A stretch of 64,000 bases of DNA, from positions 34,541 through 98,540 of the forward strand of contig NZ_JFCH01000007.1 in the NCBI RefSeq assembly GCF_000738175.1, given 5' to 3'. This DNA comes from Corynebacterium jeikeium. Lineage in GTDB: Bacteria; Actinomycetota; Actinomycetes; Mycobacteriales; Mycobacteriaceae. Position 1 is the first letter of the stretch; every line of letters begins with the position of its first letter. Positions 52,601 to 60,618 of the stretch are shown in pieces. Made by a program: the position numbers and the translations under genes. The notes under the pieces are model-generated. The model was not told the DNA's origin. It saw nothing but the letters and a program-made list of their open reading frames with translations, and did not search any database.

Positions 52601-53133
52601 TAGGAGCGTGTACGGCGGTCTAGCTGGGCATCTCGCGTCACCATCGCCGCGCTCGCCACGGGCAACAGCACCCACGGCACCAGCGCGCACACCCACGCCT
52701 CGGAGCTAATGGCCCCGAGTGTGGTGAGGATCCGCGGGGAGAGCGCAAAGAGAATGCCCGCGATCACGCGCGAGCCGCGGCTGCCGATGCTTAGCCGCTG
52801 CAGCAGCAGGACCGTGCCGGCGAACGCGAGCGCCAGCAGCAGCCCCCACCAGAGACGCTGCGTGGCCCAATCGGGCAGGAAAGAAAATACGGCGAAGAAC
52901 AGGCCGTGCGGGAACAGGTACCCGTAGGCCTGGTTCTGCAGTTGCCCCAGCGGGAAGGTATCCGTCCAGGGGTATAGCGCTTGGCGGAGGAATCCCCAGG
53001 GGTTGGCCGTGAGGTCCAGCTTCGTGTCGGCCGAGGTCAGCCCGGGGGACTGTAGGAATGCGAAAAGAAACCACGCGAGGGTGCTATACACCCAAGCGCG
53101 GCGAGAAAGGGGGCGATGCGCCGTGGTTGGCAC
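49510..53133 (-). CDS. aftD: Arabinofuranosyltransferase AftD
   Basis: 1207 aa. GT-C enzyme of arabinan/lipoarabinomannan branching. The N-terminal membrane half (DUF3367) has more than ten segments and the conserved early loop TKLDLTANPWGFLRQALYPWTD. A long periplasmic part includes a carbohydrate-binding discoidin-like module (residues about 750-850, with TSAVDGSHRTAWRP). The C-terminus returns to the membrane with segments at about residues 1075 and 1125-1180. Size and order match Rv0236c-type proteins. The last 58 codons lie antisense to tmaT. A minus-oriented dispersed motif is in sense in the periplasmic linker (GASQGKE). Confidence 0.93.
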   Translation of the reverse strand: MPTTAHRPLSRRAWVYSTLAWFLFAFLQSPGLTSADTKLDLTANPWGFLRQALYPWTDTFPLGQLQNQAYGYLFPHGLFFAVFSFLPDWATQRLWWGLLLALAFAGTVLLLQRLSIGSRGSRVIAGILFALSPRILTTLGAISSEAWVCALVPWVLLPVASAAMVTRDAQLDRRTRSYLAKYALLSALAVLCLGAVNAVATAVAILPAVIFWLGMCIRRPRVGLYFALWWVPAGLLATFWWIGPLLLLGKYSPPFTDYIESASLTTNWMNLAEILRGTTSWTPFLSAERQGGYELVGEPVFVAGTLLVAFLGLWGLTRPQLPFARRWLAILLLGVAAMVFATAPISPLASWGRIFLDGAGAPLRNLHKFDPLVRLALVVGIAHGLARRPWPGLSRERWARWLHPEKHAEVPRAIAICLLVVVVTATGWSGRIAAADAYRSVPDYWTEAADWLNSEVAKEAGETHAPARTMILPKARFARQTWGNTRDEPAQPLLDVPWVVRDSVPLVQPEAIRGLDGVQRELEAGTAIPSLAAALWQQGVGYLALRYDLTTAADTPGAKRIERTLERSGGFSKAAAFGDDEQVRIYRVDPVASDTAGTEGTEGTAGDLRIIDAERLDVSHSSAESLPRLAAADAALGRQGAARARVGASQGKELELPAQTVTDTPALRDHNYGNVVGADSEIRSEDDPVQVLNPVRDYPVRDADGQEVPPEQMTRVEGRGEVRVSSTAADPTSFGGAETYSSATSAVDGSHRTAWRPTVGNVAGQYIEFRMDEAYNRLGLHLDIQGRPARVQVTTYLQGRIVSGTSATLKTGETNKVKVPAGRADAIRVTIVGSFGDFGVAEAKVLADGEKDVTPRRVPTVPPVDGGDDSQGNAGATLNRWVFGQEISESVMLRGFEVPEAIGNGAGELPVVVHTSECARENPAPVTIDGKDYTCGDTLNLPAGKHVLSTTARWAALSVAEPLYGAAVRETPAAQPVEQASPREQLAPGEQSTRLEASDKKRVLFSPSQANPGRIATLEEGGATTQLTPITVNGWQQGWIVPEGKSGLVKIHFEGTKLYRAWLAIGLVAALVLVGLCIFVVRRTRRMPALPDSAAAAIAETAAASKTQPTERTPRSRAFRRTIQAGKAITGAAAFLALLLCIRGAWGSEIYYAGGFVVNGALAVVLLAVVVSVFATAASAARASRLASRAERHQELMDRRAGSSTKE
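51174..51195 (-). repeat. Dispersed motif copy (- orientation) in aftD
   Basis: On the - strand: GGGGCGTCACAAGGCAAG followed by GAAC. AAGGCAAG tail variant; encodes GASQGKE in a linker. Confidence 0.7.
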
Positions 53134-53147
53134 GTGATGGTGTGCCT

Positions 53148-53354
53148 TTATTCGGAAATGCGGCCGCCGTACTGGACGGCGCCCAGGAATGCGTTGTCCT
53201 GGTTCACGGCGATCTGTTCGTCGGTGGGCAGTTCAGTGGTATCGGCCATTGCGCCAGCGCCGAAAGTTGCGGCGCCGCCCAGGACCAGGCCTGCAACTGC
53301 GGAGGCGACCAGTGCGCCCAGGCCGCGACGGTTAGAGGCGGTTTCGTTAGCCAT
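53148..53354 (-). CDS. DUF2613-family small secreted/membrane protein (Rv0236A type)
   Basis: 68 aa. One hydrophobic segment (GLGALVASAVAGLVLGGAATFG) and a short hydrophilic tail ending NAFLGAVQYGGRISE, the DUF2613 signature. It is placed immediately upstream of aftD (14-nt gap), as Rv0236A is to Rv0236c, so the two are co-transcribed and may act together. Function unknown. Confidence 0.9.
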   Translation of the reverse strand: MANETASNRRGLGALVASAVAGLVLGGAATFGAGAMADTTELPTDEQIAVNQDNAFLGAVQYGGRISE

Positions 53355-53452
53355 GTTAATTCCTGTTCCTAGTGGGATTGTTGTGGTTTTAGCGTACTAG
53401 CTTCTTGTAGATCGTACCCAATCAAACGCCAGCAGACCTTCGTTTGGGAAAA

Positions 53453-53992
53453 CTAGTCCTCATCTTCGATCGGCGGGACGATGAGTACGGGACGACCGGC
53501 GTTCTTGATGATGCTCTCCGACACGCTGGACTGTAGGAAAGACTTCCAACCCGATAGCGCGCGAGTACCTGCGACGATCAGGTCCACGTCCAGTTCATCG
53601 GCAGCGTCAACAATGGCGCTCCAAATAGCTGTTCCGGACTCTACCAGAAAGGGTTCGGTAACAAAACCATGGGAGTTGGCCAGATCCACGCCCTCGTTAC
53701 AGATGTTCACGGCCTCTGCGTACGCCGGATCGTCGTCCTCCGGCTGCTCGCCGGTTTCGTTGGACCAATCGTGCTGCATCATGCCGCTCATGCCCGCCGC
53801 GCGCGCAGCCTGGCGGTGGATCGGCTCCCATACGGTCAGAATGTAGGCGTTCTTGGCGGACAGGAAGCGCCCGGCGTGCTCCACAGCGCCGCGGGCTTCG
53901 GCGGAGCCGTCGTAGGCGATCAGGACGGTATCGCCGCTCGCGTCGAAGGCCGGCTGGTGTGCTTGCTGGGCTTGTTCTGCCTGCTCGGTCAT
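53453..53992 (-). CDS. Universal stress protein (UspA family)
   Basis: 179 aa from ATG 53992, chosen for the GAGGAG 7 nt upstream over the frame to 54037. A Gln/Ala-rich N-terminus is followed by the Usp fold: VLIAYDGSAEARGAVEHAG at the start, and the ATP-binding GTRALSGWKSFLQSSVSESIIKNAGRPVLIVP near the C-terminus (GxR...SVSE). A monomeric cytoplasmic nucleotide-binding stress protein. It is divergent from lpqI. Confidence 0.92.
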   Translation of the reverse strand: MTEQAEQAQQAHQPAFDASGDTVLIAYDGSAEARGAVEHAGRFLSAKNAYILTVWEPIHRQAARAAGMSGMMQHDWSNETGEQPEDDDPAYAEAVNICNEGVDLANSHGFVTEPFLVESGTAIWSAIVDAADELDVDLIVAGTRALSGWKSFLQSSVSESIIKNAGRPVLIVPPIEDED

Positions 53993-54084
53993 GTGTATCG
54001 CTCCTCGGTGGGCACTTCGGTGGCAACTCAGTGGCACTGCACGATTGGTGCACTGCTTGTTGCGTTTGTTACTACGTTAATACT

Positions 54085-55290
54085 ATGCCCCGTAGACACG
54101 TAGCCGCTGGCGCTTTAGGTTTCGTTCTTGTTGTTGCCTCTAGCGCTTGTTCCTTATCGACGCCCACTGACCAGCCAGCCGATACCTCCACATCCGCAGC
54201 CACTTCCGCCGCGCCCAGCTCCGAAAGCTCCGACGCTGCCGAACCCAGCGCGCCCCCAGCGGAGAACCAGCAGGCGTGTGCCCGGGTGGAGGGCATGGCC
54301 CCGAGGGAGATGGCTGGCCGGATGCTTGCTGTGGGCGTCACCACCTACGAATCAGCAGAACAAGCCGTCGACGAAGGTGTGCGCCACCTTTTCATCGGCT
54401 CGCAGACCGATAAATCCATTCTGAATGGGCAGGGCGATCCCGCGCGTAGCCTGGCGGCGCTCGAGGAACGCGCGGGCGAACCGTTGACGGTGAGCGTGGA
54501 CGAGGAAGGCGGGCTGGTGCAGCGCCTTTCAGAGATTATTGGTGAGCTGCCGAGTGCGCAGCAGATGGCGGAGACGATGAGCCCCGAGCAGGTGCGCGAC
54601 CTCATGGCCGAACACGGCAAGAAGGTCCGCGACCTGGGGATCACCGTGGACTTCGCGCCGGTGGTGGATCTGGCCGGCGGCCAAGAGGTTTCCGATAACG
54701 CGATCGGCTCGCGCTCGTTCAGCGCCGACCCGAAGGTGGCGGCGGATTACGCGCGCGCGTACTCGGAGGGCCTGCAGCAGGCGGGCGTGACCCCGGTGCT
54801 GAAGCACTTCCCAGGCCACGGCCACGCCACGGGTGACTCGCACATGGGTGCTGTGACCACCCCGCCGCTGGAGCAGATGCAGGGCAACGACCTGCTGCCT
54901 TTCCGCGAGCTGGTGGATGTTGAGGGCATGGCCGTGATGGTTGGCCACGTGGAGGTGCCGGGGCTGGGCGAGCCTTTGCCGTCTTCGGTGAATCCTGCGG
55001 CCTACAAGCTGCTGCGGGAAGGTGGTTATGGGCCGAAGCATGACGCCCCAGGTTTCGACGGCGTGATCTACACCGACGACCTAACGGGTATGAAGGCCGT
55101 GACGGATCGTTACCCCGGCCCGGAGGCAGCCGTGGCCGCGCTGGAGGCGGGAGCGGACGTGGCGCTTGCCGCAGCGGGGGCAGTGGAGATCCCCGATGTG
55201 GTGGAGGCCATCCGCGTGGCGATCGACGAAGGGCGGATTCCTGAGGATCAGGTGCGAGATTCTGTGAATCGCACCTGTGTAACGGAGTAA
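54085..55290 (+). CDS. lpqI: Beta-N-acetylhexosaminidase lipoprotein LpqI (NagZ family, GH3)
   Basis: 401 aa from ATG 54085 (MPRRHVAAG); the frame to 53959 would spoil the signal peptide. The lipobox ASSAC places the acylated Cys near residue 20. The GH3 core has SVDEEGGLVQRL, VDFAPVVDLAG, IGSRSFSADP, the general acid/base region KHFPGHGHATGDSHMG, and the nucleophile block DGVIYTDDLTGMKAV. It acts on cell-wall muropeptides outside the membrane (family knowledge: Rv0237 cleaves GlcNAc-MurNAc). It completes the Rv0224c-Rv0237 synteny. A dispersed motif overlaps the lipobox codons. Confidence 0.92.
   Translation: MPRRHVAAGALGFVLVVASSACSLSTPTDQPADTSTSAATSAAPSSESSDAAEPSAPPAENQQACARVEGMAPREMAGRMLAVGVTTYESAEQAVDEGVRHLFIGSQTDKSILNGQGDPARSLAALEERAGEPLTVSVDEEGGLVQRLSEIIGELPSAQQMAETMSPEQVRDLMAEHGKKVRDLGITVDFAPVVDLAGGQEVSDNAIGSRSFSADPKVAADYARAYSEGLQQAGVTPVLKHFPGHGHATGDSHMGAVTTPPLEQMQGNDLLPFRELVDVEGMAVMVGHVEVPGLGEPLPSSVNPAAYKLLREGGYGPKHDAPGFDGVIYTDDLTGMKAVTDRYPGPEAAVAALEAGADVALAAAGAVEIPDVVEAIRVAIDEGRIPEDQVRDSVNRTCVTE
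54146..54167 (-). repeat. Dispersed motif copy (- orientation) in lpqI
   Basis: On the - strand: GTGGGCGTCGATAAGGAAC followed by AAG. Antisense over the codons after the lipobox (CSLSTPT). One core change (A to G), as at 48883. Confidence 0.65.
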
Positions 55291-55331
55291 AAGAATTCCC
55301 TGTTCGGGGGATTCGCGATACACTAACCTGC

Positions 55332-57053
55332 GTGAATTCTCAGGATCAGACTAACCGGAGCCGTCGGCCCGTCAAGCCACGCAAGCGCCGCGGCATTCCG
55401 TGGTGGGCGTGGTTCTTCGTCGGCTTGATCGGCCTGGGGGGCCTGCTCTACGGCGTGGATCTGGCCATGAGTGAGGGCAAGGTGCCGCGCGGCGTGACCG
55501 TCGGCGGCGTGGACATTAGTGGTGTGGATAAGTCCCAGGCGGAGCAGCGTTTGCGCAATGACCTGGGCGAACGTACCCGCCAGCCGGTGACGGTTCTGGC
55601 GGGCAACATGAGCTCCACAATCGAGCCTGCCAAGTCTGGCATGCAGGTGGATTGGGGTGCCACGGTGGACCAGGCGGGCCAGCAGCCACTGAACCCGATC
55701 ACGCGCATCCGTTCCTTCTTCGAGACCCGCGAGGTGGGCATTATCTCGAAGATTACGGACGAGGGCCTGAACCGGTCCCTGAACCGCGTGGAGCGGGAGC
55801 TTACCCGCGACGCGGAAAACGCCAAGTTGTCCGTCGGTGCTGACGGCAAGGCGGATATTAAGGAGGACAAGCCAGGGCAGACCGTGGATCGGGAGCTGCT
55901 GGATACCGAGGTGCGGGAAAACTGGCTGAACACCGATGGGCGCGTGAACGTGGAGGCCACGATCACCCCGGCGGATGCGGATAAGGACGCCGCCGAGCGA
56001 GCCGCCAAGCAGTATGTAAAGCCGGCGACGGCGAAGAACCTGGTGTTCCATGGCCGCGACAAGGTTGACGGTGTGATCACTCCGCAGAATTGGCACGAGA
56101 TCCTGACCTTCAAGGTGGACGGCGGCGAGTTCATGCCGGAGTGGAACACGGAGAAGGCGCAGGAGATCCTGAGTGAGCAGCTTTCCAGCACTGAGGTGGA
56201 GTACCGCGACGCGAGCTTCGAGTTCCACGGCGATGACATCACGGTGGTGCCGTCCAAGGATGGTGTGGAGATCAAGTGGAAGGAAACGCTGGGCGACCTG
56301 CAGGCCAAGGCGTTGGATAAGAAGAAGCGCGACCACGAGGTTGTGTACGAGGATAAGAAGGCCGAGTACACCACCGAGCAGGCGAAGAAGGCCCACTTTG
56401 ACGATGTGGTGGGCACCTTCACCACTGGCGGTTTCAGTGGCCCTTCGGGTACCAACATTCGCCGCGTGGCGGAGATGGTCAATGGTGCGATTGTGCTGCC
56501 GGGGGAGACGTTCTCTCTGAATGGTCACACCGGGCCGCGCGGTACTGCACAGGGCTTTGTGGAGTCCGGAATTATTATCGACGGCCACGCCGGTAAGGCG
56601 GTTGGCGGCGGTATTTCGCAGTTCGCAACCACTCTGTACAACGCCTCGTACTTCGCCGGCATGGAGGACGTGGCGCACACCCCGCACTCCTATTACATTT
56701 CCCGCTACCCGGCTGGCCGCGAGGCGACCGTGTACGAGGGCGCGATCGACCTGAAGTTCAAGAACCCGTTCGACACGCCCGTGCGCATCACCACGGACGT
56801 GAGTGGGGATTCCGTCACAGTGCGTCTGCACGGTGTGAAGCAGGTGGATGTGGAATCCATCCCGGGCGAGCGTACGAACCCGACGTCTCCGAAGAAGATG
56901 GAATTGGACGGTGACGACTGCTCGCCATCCTCCGGCGCGCCGGGCTTCACCACCACCGACACCCGCGTGGTGAAGGACCTGAAGGGCAAGGAGCTTTCCC
57001 GCGAGACCCAGCGCACGGTCTACGACCCGCAGCCGATCGTGAGCTGTAAGTAG
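55332..57053 (+). CDS. VanW-family peptidoglycan-associated membrane protein
   Basis: 573 aa. A basic cytoplasmic tail and one membrane segment (WWAWFFVGLIGLGGLLYGVDLAM) are followed by repeated peptidoglycan-binding-like (PG_binding_4) units (VTVGGVDISGVDKSQAEQRL marks the first; a second is around residue 230-300) and the VanW domain (about residues 360-510: TGGFSGPSGTNIRRVAEMVNGAIVLPGETFSLN and AVGGGISQFATTLYNASYFAG). Function in wall or glycopeptide response is unclear for the family. GTG start. A bidirectional terminator lies about 170 nt beyond its stop. Confidence 0.9.
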   Translation: MNSQDQTNRSRRPVKPRKRRGIPWWAWFFVGLIGLGGLLYGVDLAMSEGKVPRGVTVGGVDISGVDKSQAEQRLRNDLGERTRQPVTVLAGNMSSTIEPAKSGMQVDWGATVDQAGQQPLNPITRIRSFFETREVGIISKITDEGLNRSLNRVERELTRDAENAKLSVGADGKADIKEDKPGQTVDRELLDTEVRENWLNTDGRVNVEATITPADADKDAAERAAKQYVKPATAKNLVFHGRDKVDGVITPQNWHEILTFKVDGGEFMPEWNTEKAQEILSEQLSSTEVEYRDASFEFHGDDITVVPSKDGVEIKWKETLGDLQAKALDKKKRDHEVVYEDKKAEYTTEQAKKAHFDDVVGTFTTGGFSGPSGTNIRRVAEMVNGAIVLPGETFSLNGHTGPRGTAQGFVESGIIIDGHAGKAVGGGISQFATTLYNASYFAGMEDVAHTPHSYYISRYPAGREATVYEGAIDLKFKNPFDTPVRITTDVSGDSVTVRLHGVKQVDVESIPGERTNPTSPKKMELDGDDCSPSSGAPGFTTTDTRVVKDLKGKELSRETQRTVYDPQPIVSCK

Positions 57054-57092
57054 GAGCTAAGCCGCCTGGCCCTAGCCCTAGGGTTGTGGGCC

Positions 57093-57103
57093 GGGGGGGG
57101 GGG
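57093..57103 (+). repeat. Homopolymeric tract of 11 G
   Basis: It is in the 3' region of the VanW gene, 40 nt after the stop. Such tracts slip readily and are hard to sequence; no gene is in phase with it. Confidence 0.75.
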
Positions 57104-57222
57104 ACGAGCAGCCCAACGCTCACTATCTCTGGAACCGGCCTACGTCGTGCTTCAGACAGAAGCGTGGAGAGCAGTTTGTGGGTGCGAAGGACGCTAGAAC
57201 AACCGGTGTTGTGCACATGCTA

Positions 57223-57258
57223 AAAGGGGCGGGAACGAAGTCTCGTTCCCGCCCCTTT
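57223..57258. terminator. Bidirectional terminator between the VanW gene and the small secreted gene
   Basis: Perfect 16-bp arms AAAGGGGCGGGAACGA and TCGTTCCCGCCCCTTT with a 4-nt loop. A-rich and T-rich sides serve both convergent genes. Confidence 0.88.
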
Positions 57259-57295
57259 GCGTATCAAAGCCTGGAGCTTAAAGCTCTAACAGGTC

Positions 57296-57655
57296 TTAGA
57301 TGATGATGCCCTGGTTCTTCAGGTAGTTGCCGATGGCGATGCCAACACCAGCGATAGCGCCAACAACAGCGGTGAAGGACAGGGTCTTGGTCAGGATCCA
57401 CCAGCCCGGCTGGTTCTCGATCTGCTGCGGGCCGAAGACCTTTGCGCCGCTGATCTTACCGGTCGGGTTCAGGGTGTCACCGTAGTTCTTGGTCTTGTCA
57501 CCGTCGTTGGTCACCTTGTCGCCGCAGTGCTCCGTGGAGCCGTAGAGCGGGCAACGGTATGGATCCTCGGTCTGTGCGGATGCAACAGCGGTGCCACCCA
57601 GAGCAACGGAGGAAGCAGTGGCGATGGCCAGAGCGGCCTTGCGGAAGTTCTTCAT
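57296..57655 (-). CDS. Small secreted protein with C-terminal membrane segment, copy A
   Basis: 119 aa. A signal peptide (KAALAIATASSVALGGTAVASAQ) is followed by a short domain with two Cys (RCPLYGSTEHC) and a charged linker (DKTKNYGDTLNP), then a C-terminal hydrophobic segment (SFTAVVGAIAGVGIAIGNYL) and NQGIII. It resembles its neighbour at 57710 in length, signal peptide and C-terminal layout. Function unknown; no conserved domain recognised. It is separated from copy B by only 54 nt, probably one transcript. Confidence 0.82.
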   Translation of the reverse strand: MKNFRKAALAIATASSVALGGTAVASAQTEDPYRCPLYGSTEHCGDKVTNDGDKTKNYGDTLNPTGKISGAKVFGPQQIENQPGWWILTKTLSFTAVVGAIAGVGIAIGNYLKNQGIII

Positions 57656-57709
57656 GTTAGAAATCCTTTTCCTTGAAATCTTGTGATGAAAGAGAATTGC
57701 AGCTCTGGA

Positions 57710-58072
57710 TTAGCCCAGGAAGCCGTTGTACTTCAGGAAGTTGTAGGCCGGAGCAACGATCAGGCCCAGAACGGAAGCAGCGGCAGCAGCGATGCCGCCA
57801 CCGATGAACAGCTTGGCCCACCAAGGCGTGTTGTTATCTTCACCCTTGAACCAGTTAGCAACGTCGTTGGCGTCGAATTCCTGGGTCCAGCCCAGCTTGC
57901 CCTCGGAGCCAGCCAGCTTCTCCTTCACCTTGGAGGAGCCGGAGGCGCCGTCCTGCTCCTTGGTGATGGAGCCCGGGGTGGTGTCATTCTCAGCAGCAGC
58001 AACGGAAACGCCGGAGATGGCGACGGTGGTAGCGGTAGCAACAGCCAGAGCTGCGTTGCGGAACTTACGCAT
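57710..58072 (-). CDS. Small secreted protein with C-terminal membrane segment, copy B
   Basis: 120 aa. Signal peptide RKFRNAALAVATATTVAISGVSVAAAE, almost the same spacing and residues as copy A; a hydrophilic middle (SSKVKEKLAGSEGKLG) without Cys, WFKGEDNNTPWWAKLFIGGG and a C-terminal hydrophobic segment (IAAAAASVLGLIVAPAY) ending KYNGFLG. The shared ends and divergent middle suggest an old tandem duplication. Role unknown; the size and signal suggest a surface protein. Confidence 0.82.
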   Translation of the reverse strand: MRKFRNAALAVATATTVAISGVSVAAAENDTTPGSITKEQDGASGSSKVKEKLAGSEGKLGWTQEFDANDVANWFKGEDNNTPWWAKLFIGGGIAAAAASVLGLIVAPAYNFLKYNGFLG

Positions 58073-58579
58073 CTGAAATGCCTTTCTGTAAGTGTGAGTG
58101 GTTCGAAGTCAAGGACTTCACTTAAGTTTCTCTTGGCTCCTTGATCGCCACTAGCTCTTTCATAAGAGATTCCGGCTACGAAGCTGTTGAAACGCTGGCA
58201 AGTCCTAACAGATAGCTACCTTAACAGGGGTTTTAATGTTCCGCTAAGCGAAGACGGGGTTTTCTCGGTGATATGGGTCACTTATGGTAGAGCGCTAGGG
58301 AATGCTTCCTGAATTCCACGTCATTTCCCCAGGTATGCGCATAAAAATATGTCGATAAGAACTCTTTGTGCCTGCTTCACATTAGGGGGTGAATTAAGGG
58401 GGTGCAAGAGGTCGTGTCTCCCAAAGAAGCTCAGGATTTAGGGTAGAGCGCGACTATTCAGTGCCCAGTCCCGCCTCAGTTTTCGTTCACCTGCACTTAA
58501 GTCCCGTTAACCTAGAACTGCCCGCAAGGTCACCTGAAGGTCACTTTCTGTTCATCTGGCAATTGTAAATTTGCCTGCT
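58073..58579. other. 507-nt intergenic region upstream of ugd
   Basis: A/T-richer than the genes. It serves as the divergent promoter region for copy B and ugd; I see no recognised operator, no ORF worth calling and no dispersed motif. Confidence 0.5.
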
Positions 58580-59941
58580 ATGCGTATGACAGTGTTTGGA
58601 ACCGGATACCTTGGCGCAACTCACGCCGCCTGCATGGCCGAAATGGGCCACGACGTGCTCGGGGTCGATGTCGACCCGGATAAAATCCAAGCTCTCTCCG
58701 AAGGTCGCGTGCCCTTCTTCGAGCCCGGCCTGCCGGAGATCCTCACCCGCAACATTGAAGCCGGCCGCCTGCGCTTTACCACCGACTACGCCGAAGCCGC
58801 CGAGTTCGCCGACGTCCACTTCATCGGCGTGGGCACCCCGCAGCGCAAGGGCTCCTATGCAGCGGACACCACCTATGTAAATGCCGTCATCGAAACGCTT
58901 GCCCCACTGGCTAGCGGCAACCACACCATCTTCGGCAAGTCCACCGTCCCGGTCGGCACTGCGCACGAGCTGCAGCAGAAGGCGGATGAGATCGTGGCGG
59001 CGTCCCCAAACAATGCCCAAATCACCATCGCGTGGAACCCCGAGTTCCTGCGCGAAGGCCACGCGGTGAAAGACACGCTGCACCCAGACCGCATCGTCCT
59101 CGGTCTCGGCGACGATAGCTCCAACAGCGACGATCGCGCCGAGCAGCAGCGGGTAGAGAACCTCGCCCGCGAGATCTACGCCCCCGCGCTCGACGAAGGC
59201 ACCCCGTTCCTGGTCATGGACCTGCCGACCGCAGAACTGGTCAAGGTCTCCGCGAACGCCTTCCTGGCCACCAAGATCTCTTTCATCAACGCTGTTTCGG
59301 AGCTGTGCGAGATCGTCGGCGCGGACGTCACCGCACTCGCCGACGCGATCGGCATGGATGAGCGCATCGGGCGCAAGTTCCTCGGCGCCGGCCTGGGCTT
59401 CGGCGGCGGTTGCCTGCCGAAGGATATTCGCGCGTTCATGGCGCGCGCAGGTGAGCTCGGCGCGGACCAGGCGCTGACGTTCCTTCGTGAGGTGGACGCC
59501 ATCAATATGCGCCGCCGCGAGAAGACAGTAGAGCTGGCGCGGGAGACGCTGGGCGGCTCCCTGATCGGCCGCAACGTGACGGTCCTCGGCGCGGCCTTCA
59601 AGCCCAACAGCGACGATGTGCGCGATTCCCCGGCCCTGGCCGTAGCGGGTTCACTGTCCCTGAGTGGTGCGAACGTTACCGTGTACGACCCGCAGGGTAT
59701 GGAGAACGCCGCGAAGATCTTCCCCACACTGACCTACGCACCGAACGTAGAGGAAGCCCTCGAAGGCGCGGAGATCGTGATCGTGGCAACCGAGTGGAAG
59801 CAGTTCCAGGAGCTCGACCCGGTAGCTGCCCGCAAGTTCGTGGCCGGGGACAACCCCACAGTGCTGGACGGCCGCAACTGCCTGCCGCGCAAAGAATGGG
59901 AAGCCGCGGGCTGGAACTTCCTGGCGCTGGGGCGGGGCTAG
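58580..59941 (+). CDS. ugd: UDP-glucose 6-dehydrogenase
   Basis: 453 aa. It oxidises UDP-glucose to UDP-glucuronate with two NAD+. N-terminal Rossmann motif FGTGYLGATHAACMAEMGH, then VPVGTAHELQ, EFLREGHAV, the catalytic Cys block GAGLGFGGGCLPKDIRAF, and the C-terminal UDP-binding domain with LGAAFKPNSDDVRDSPA. I take ATG 58580 (MRMTVFG); a TTG at 58571 would add three residues. No Shine-Dalgarno is visible, so it could be leaderless. It is followed by dcd, as in Mycobacterium, where dcd and udgA are adjacent. UDP-glucuronate would feed envelope glycolipids. Confidence 0.94.
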   Translation: MRMTVFGTGYLGATHAACMAEMGHDVLGVDVDPDKIQALSEGRVPFFEPGLPEILTRNIEAGRLRFTTDYAEAAEFADVHFIGVGTPQRKGSYAADTTYVNAVIETLAPLASGNHTIFGKSTVPVGTAHELQQKADEIVAASPNNAQITIAWNPEFLREGHAVKDTLHPDRIVLGLGDDSSNSDDRAEQQRVENLAREIYAPALDEGTPFLVMDLPTAELVKVSANAFLATKISFINAVSELCEIVGADVTALADAIGMDERIGRKFLGAGLGFGGGCLPKDIRAFMARAGELGADQALTFLREVDAINMRRREKTVELARETLGGSLIGRNVTVLGAAFKPNSDDVRDSPALAVAGSLSLSGANVTVYDPQGMENAAKIFPTLTYAPNVEEALEGAEIVIVATEWKQFQELDPVAARKFVAGDNPTVLDGRNCLPRKEWEAAGWNFLALGRG

Positions 59942-59991
59942 TACACGGCTAGCTGGCTGCGCACAGCGCCACACCCGCTAGGCTATAGAGC

Positions 59992-60558
59992 GTGTTACTT
60001 TCAGACCGAGACATCCGCGCCGCCATCAACTCCGGCGAGCTGACGATCGACCCCCACGACGATCAGATGGTCCAGCCATCCAGCATCGACGTGCGCCTCG
60101 ACGGCCTGTTCCGCGTGTTCAATAACTCCAAGTACACGCACATCGACCCGAAGCAGCCGCAAGAGGAACTCACCACCCTGGTGGAAGTCCCCGACGACGA
60201 AGCCTTCATCCTGCACCCCGGCGAGTTCGTCCTGGGTGCGACCCTGGAATGTTTCGGCATCCCCGCCCACCTGGCCGGCCGCCTGGAGGGCAAGTCCTCC
60301 CTGGGCCGCCTGGGTCTGCTGACGCACTCCACGGCCGGGTTCATCGACCCGGGCTTCACCGGACACATCACCCTGGAGCTTTCCAACACCGCCAACCTGC
60401 CCATCGCCCTCTACCCAGGCATGAAGATCGGCCAGCTGGCACTATTCACCATGACCAGCCCGGCGGAAGCCCCCTACGGCAGCGGCGCCCTGGGCTCCAA
60501 GTACCAGGGGCAGCGCGGCCCGACCCCCTCCAAGGCCTACCTGAACTTCCAGAACTAG
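59992..60558 (+). CDS. dcd: dCTP deaminase (possibly also dUTPase)
   Basis: 188 aa. It deaminates dCTP to dUTP; the mycobacterial and archaeal relatives also hydrolyse dUTP to dUMP. Core motifs: [60 protein letters not shown] and the C-terminal [22 protein letters not shown] start. The catalytic Glu sits in GHITLELSN. It lies downstream of ugd, 50 nt away, and converges on the aminotransferase gene. Confidence 0.95.
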   Translation: MLLSDRDIRAAINSGELTIDPHDDQMVQPSSIDVRLDGLFRVFNNSKYTHIDPKQPQEELTTLVEVPDDEAFILHPGEFVLGATLECFGIPAHLAGRLEGKSSLGRLGLLTHSTAGFIDPGFTGHITLELSNTANLPIALYPGMKIGQLALFTMTSPAEAPYGSGALGSKYQGQRGPTPSKAYLNFQN

Positions 60559-60570
60559 CTGGGGCGCGAG

Positions 60571-60589
60571 GTGGCGTCAATAAAAAAGG
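60571..60589 (+). repeat. Dispersed motif copy (+ orientation)
   Basis: GTGGCGTCAATAAAAAAGG. Intergenic, 12 nt after the dcd stop. Its A run is also the T tract (on the other strand) of the aminotransferase terminator. Confidence 0.75.
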
Positions 60590-60606
60590 CGCCCCAAAAG
60601 GGCGCC
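60588..60606 (-). terminator. Terminator of the aminotransferase gene
   Basis: On the - strand GGCGCCC, TTTTG loop, GGGCGCC and then TTTTTTATTG. The T tract is formed by the dispersed motif at 60571. Confidence 0.82.
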
Positions 60607-60618
60607 AGCCTGTAACAG

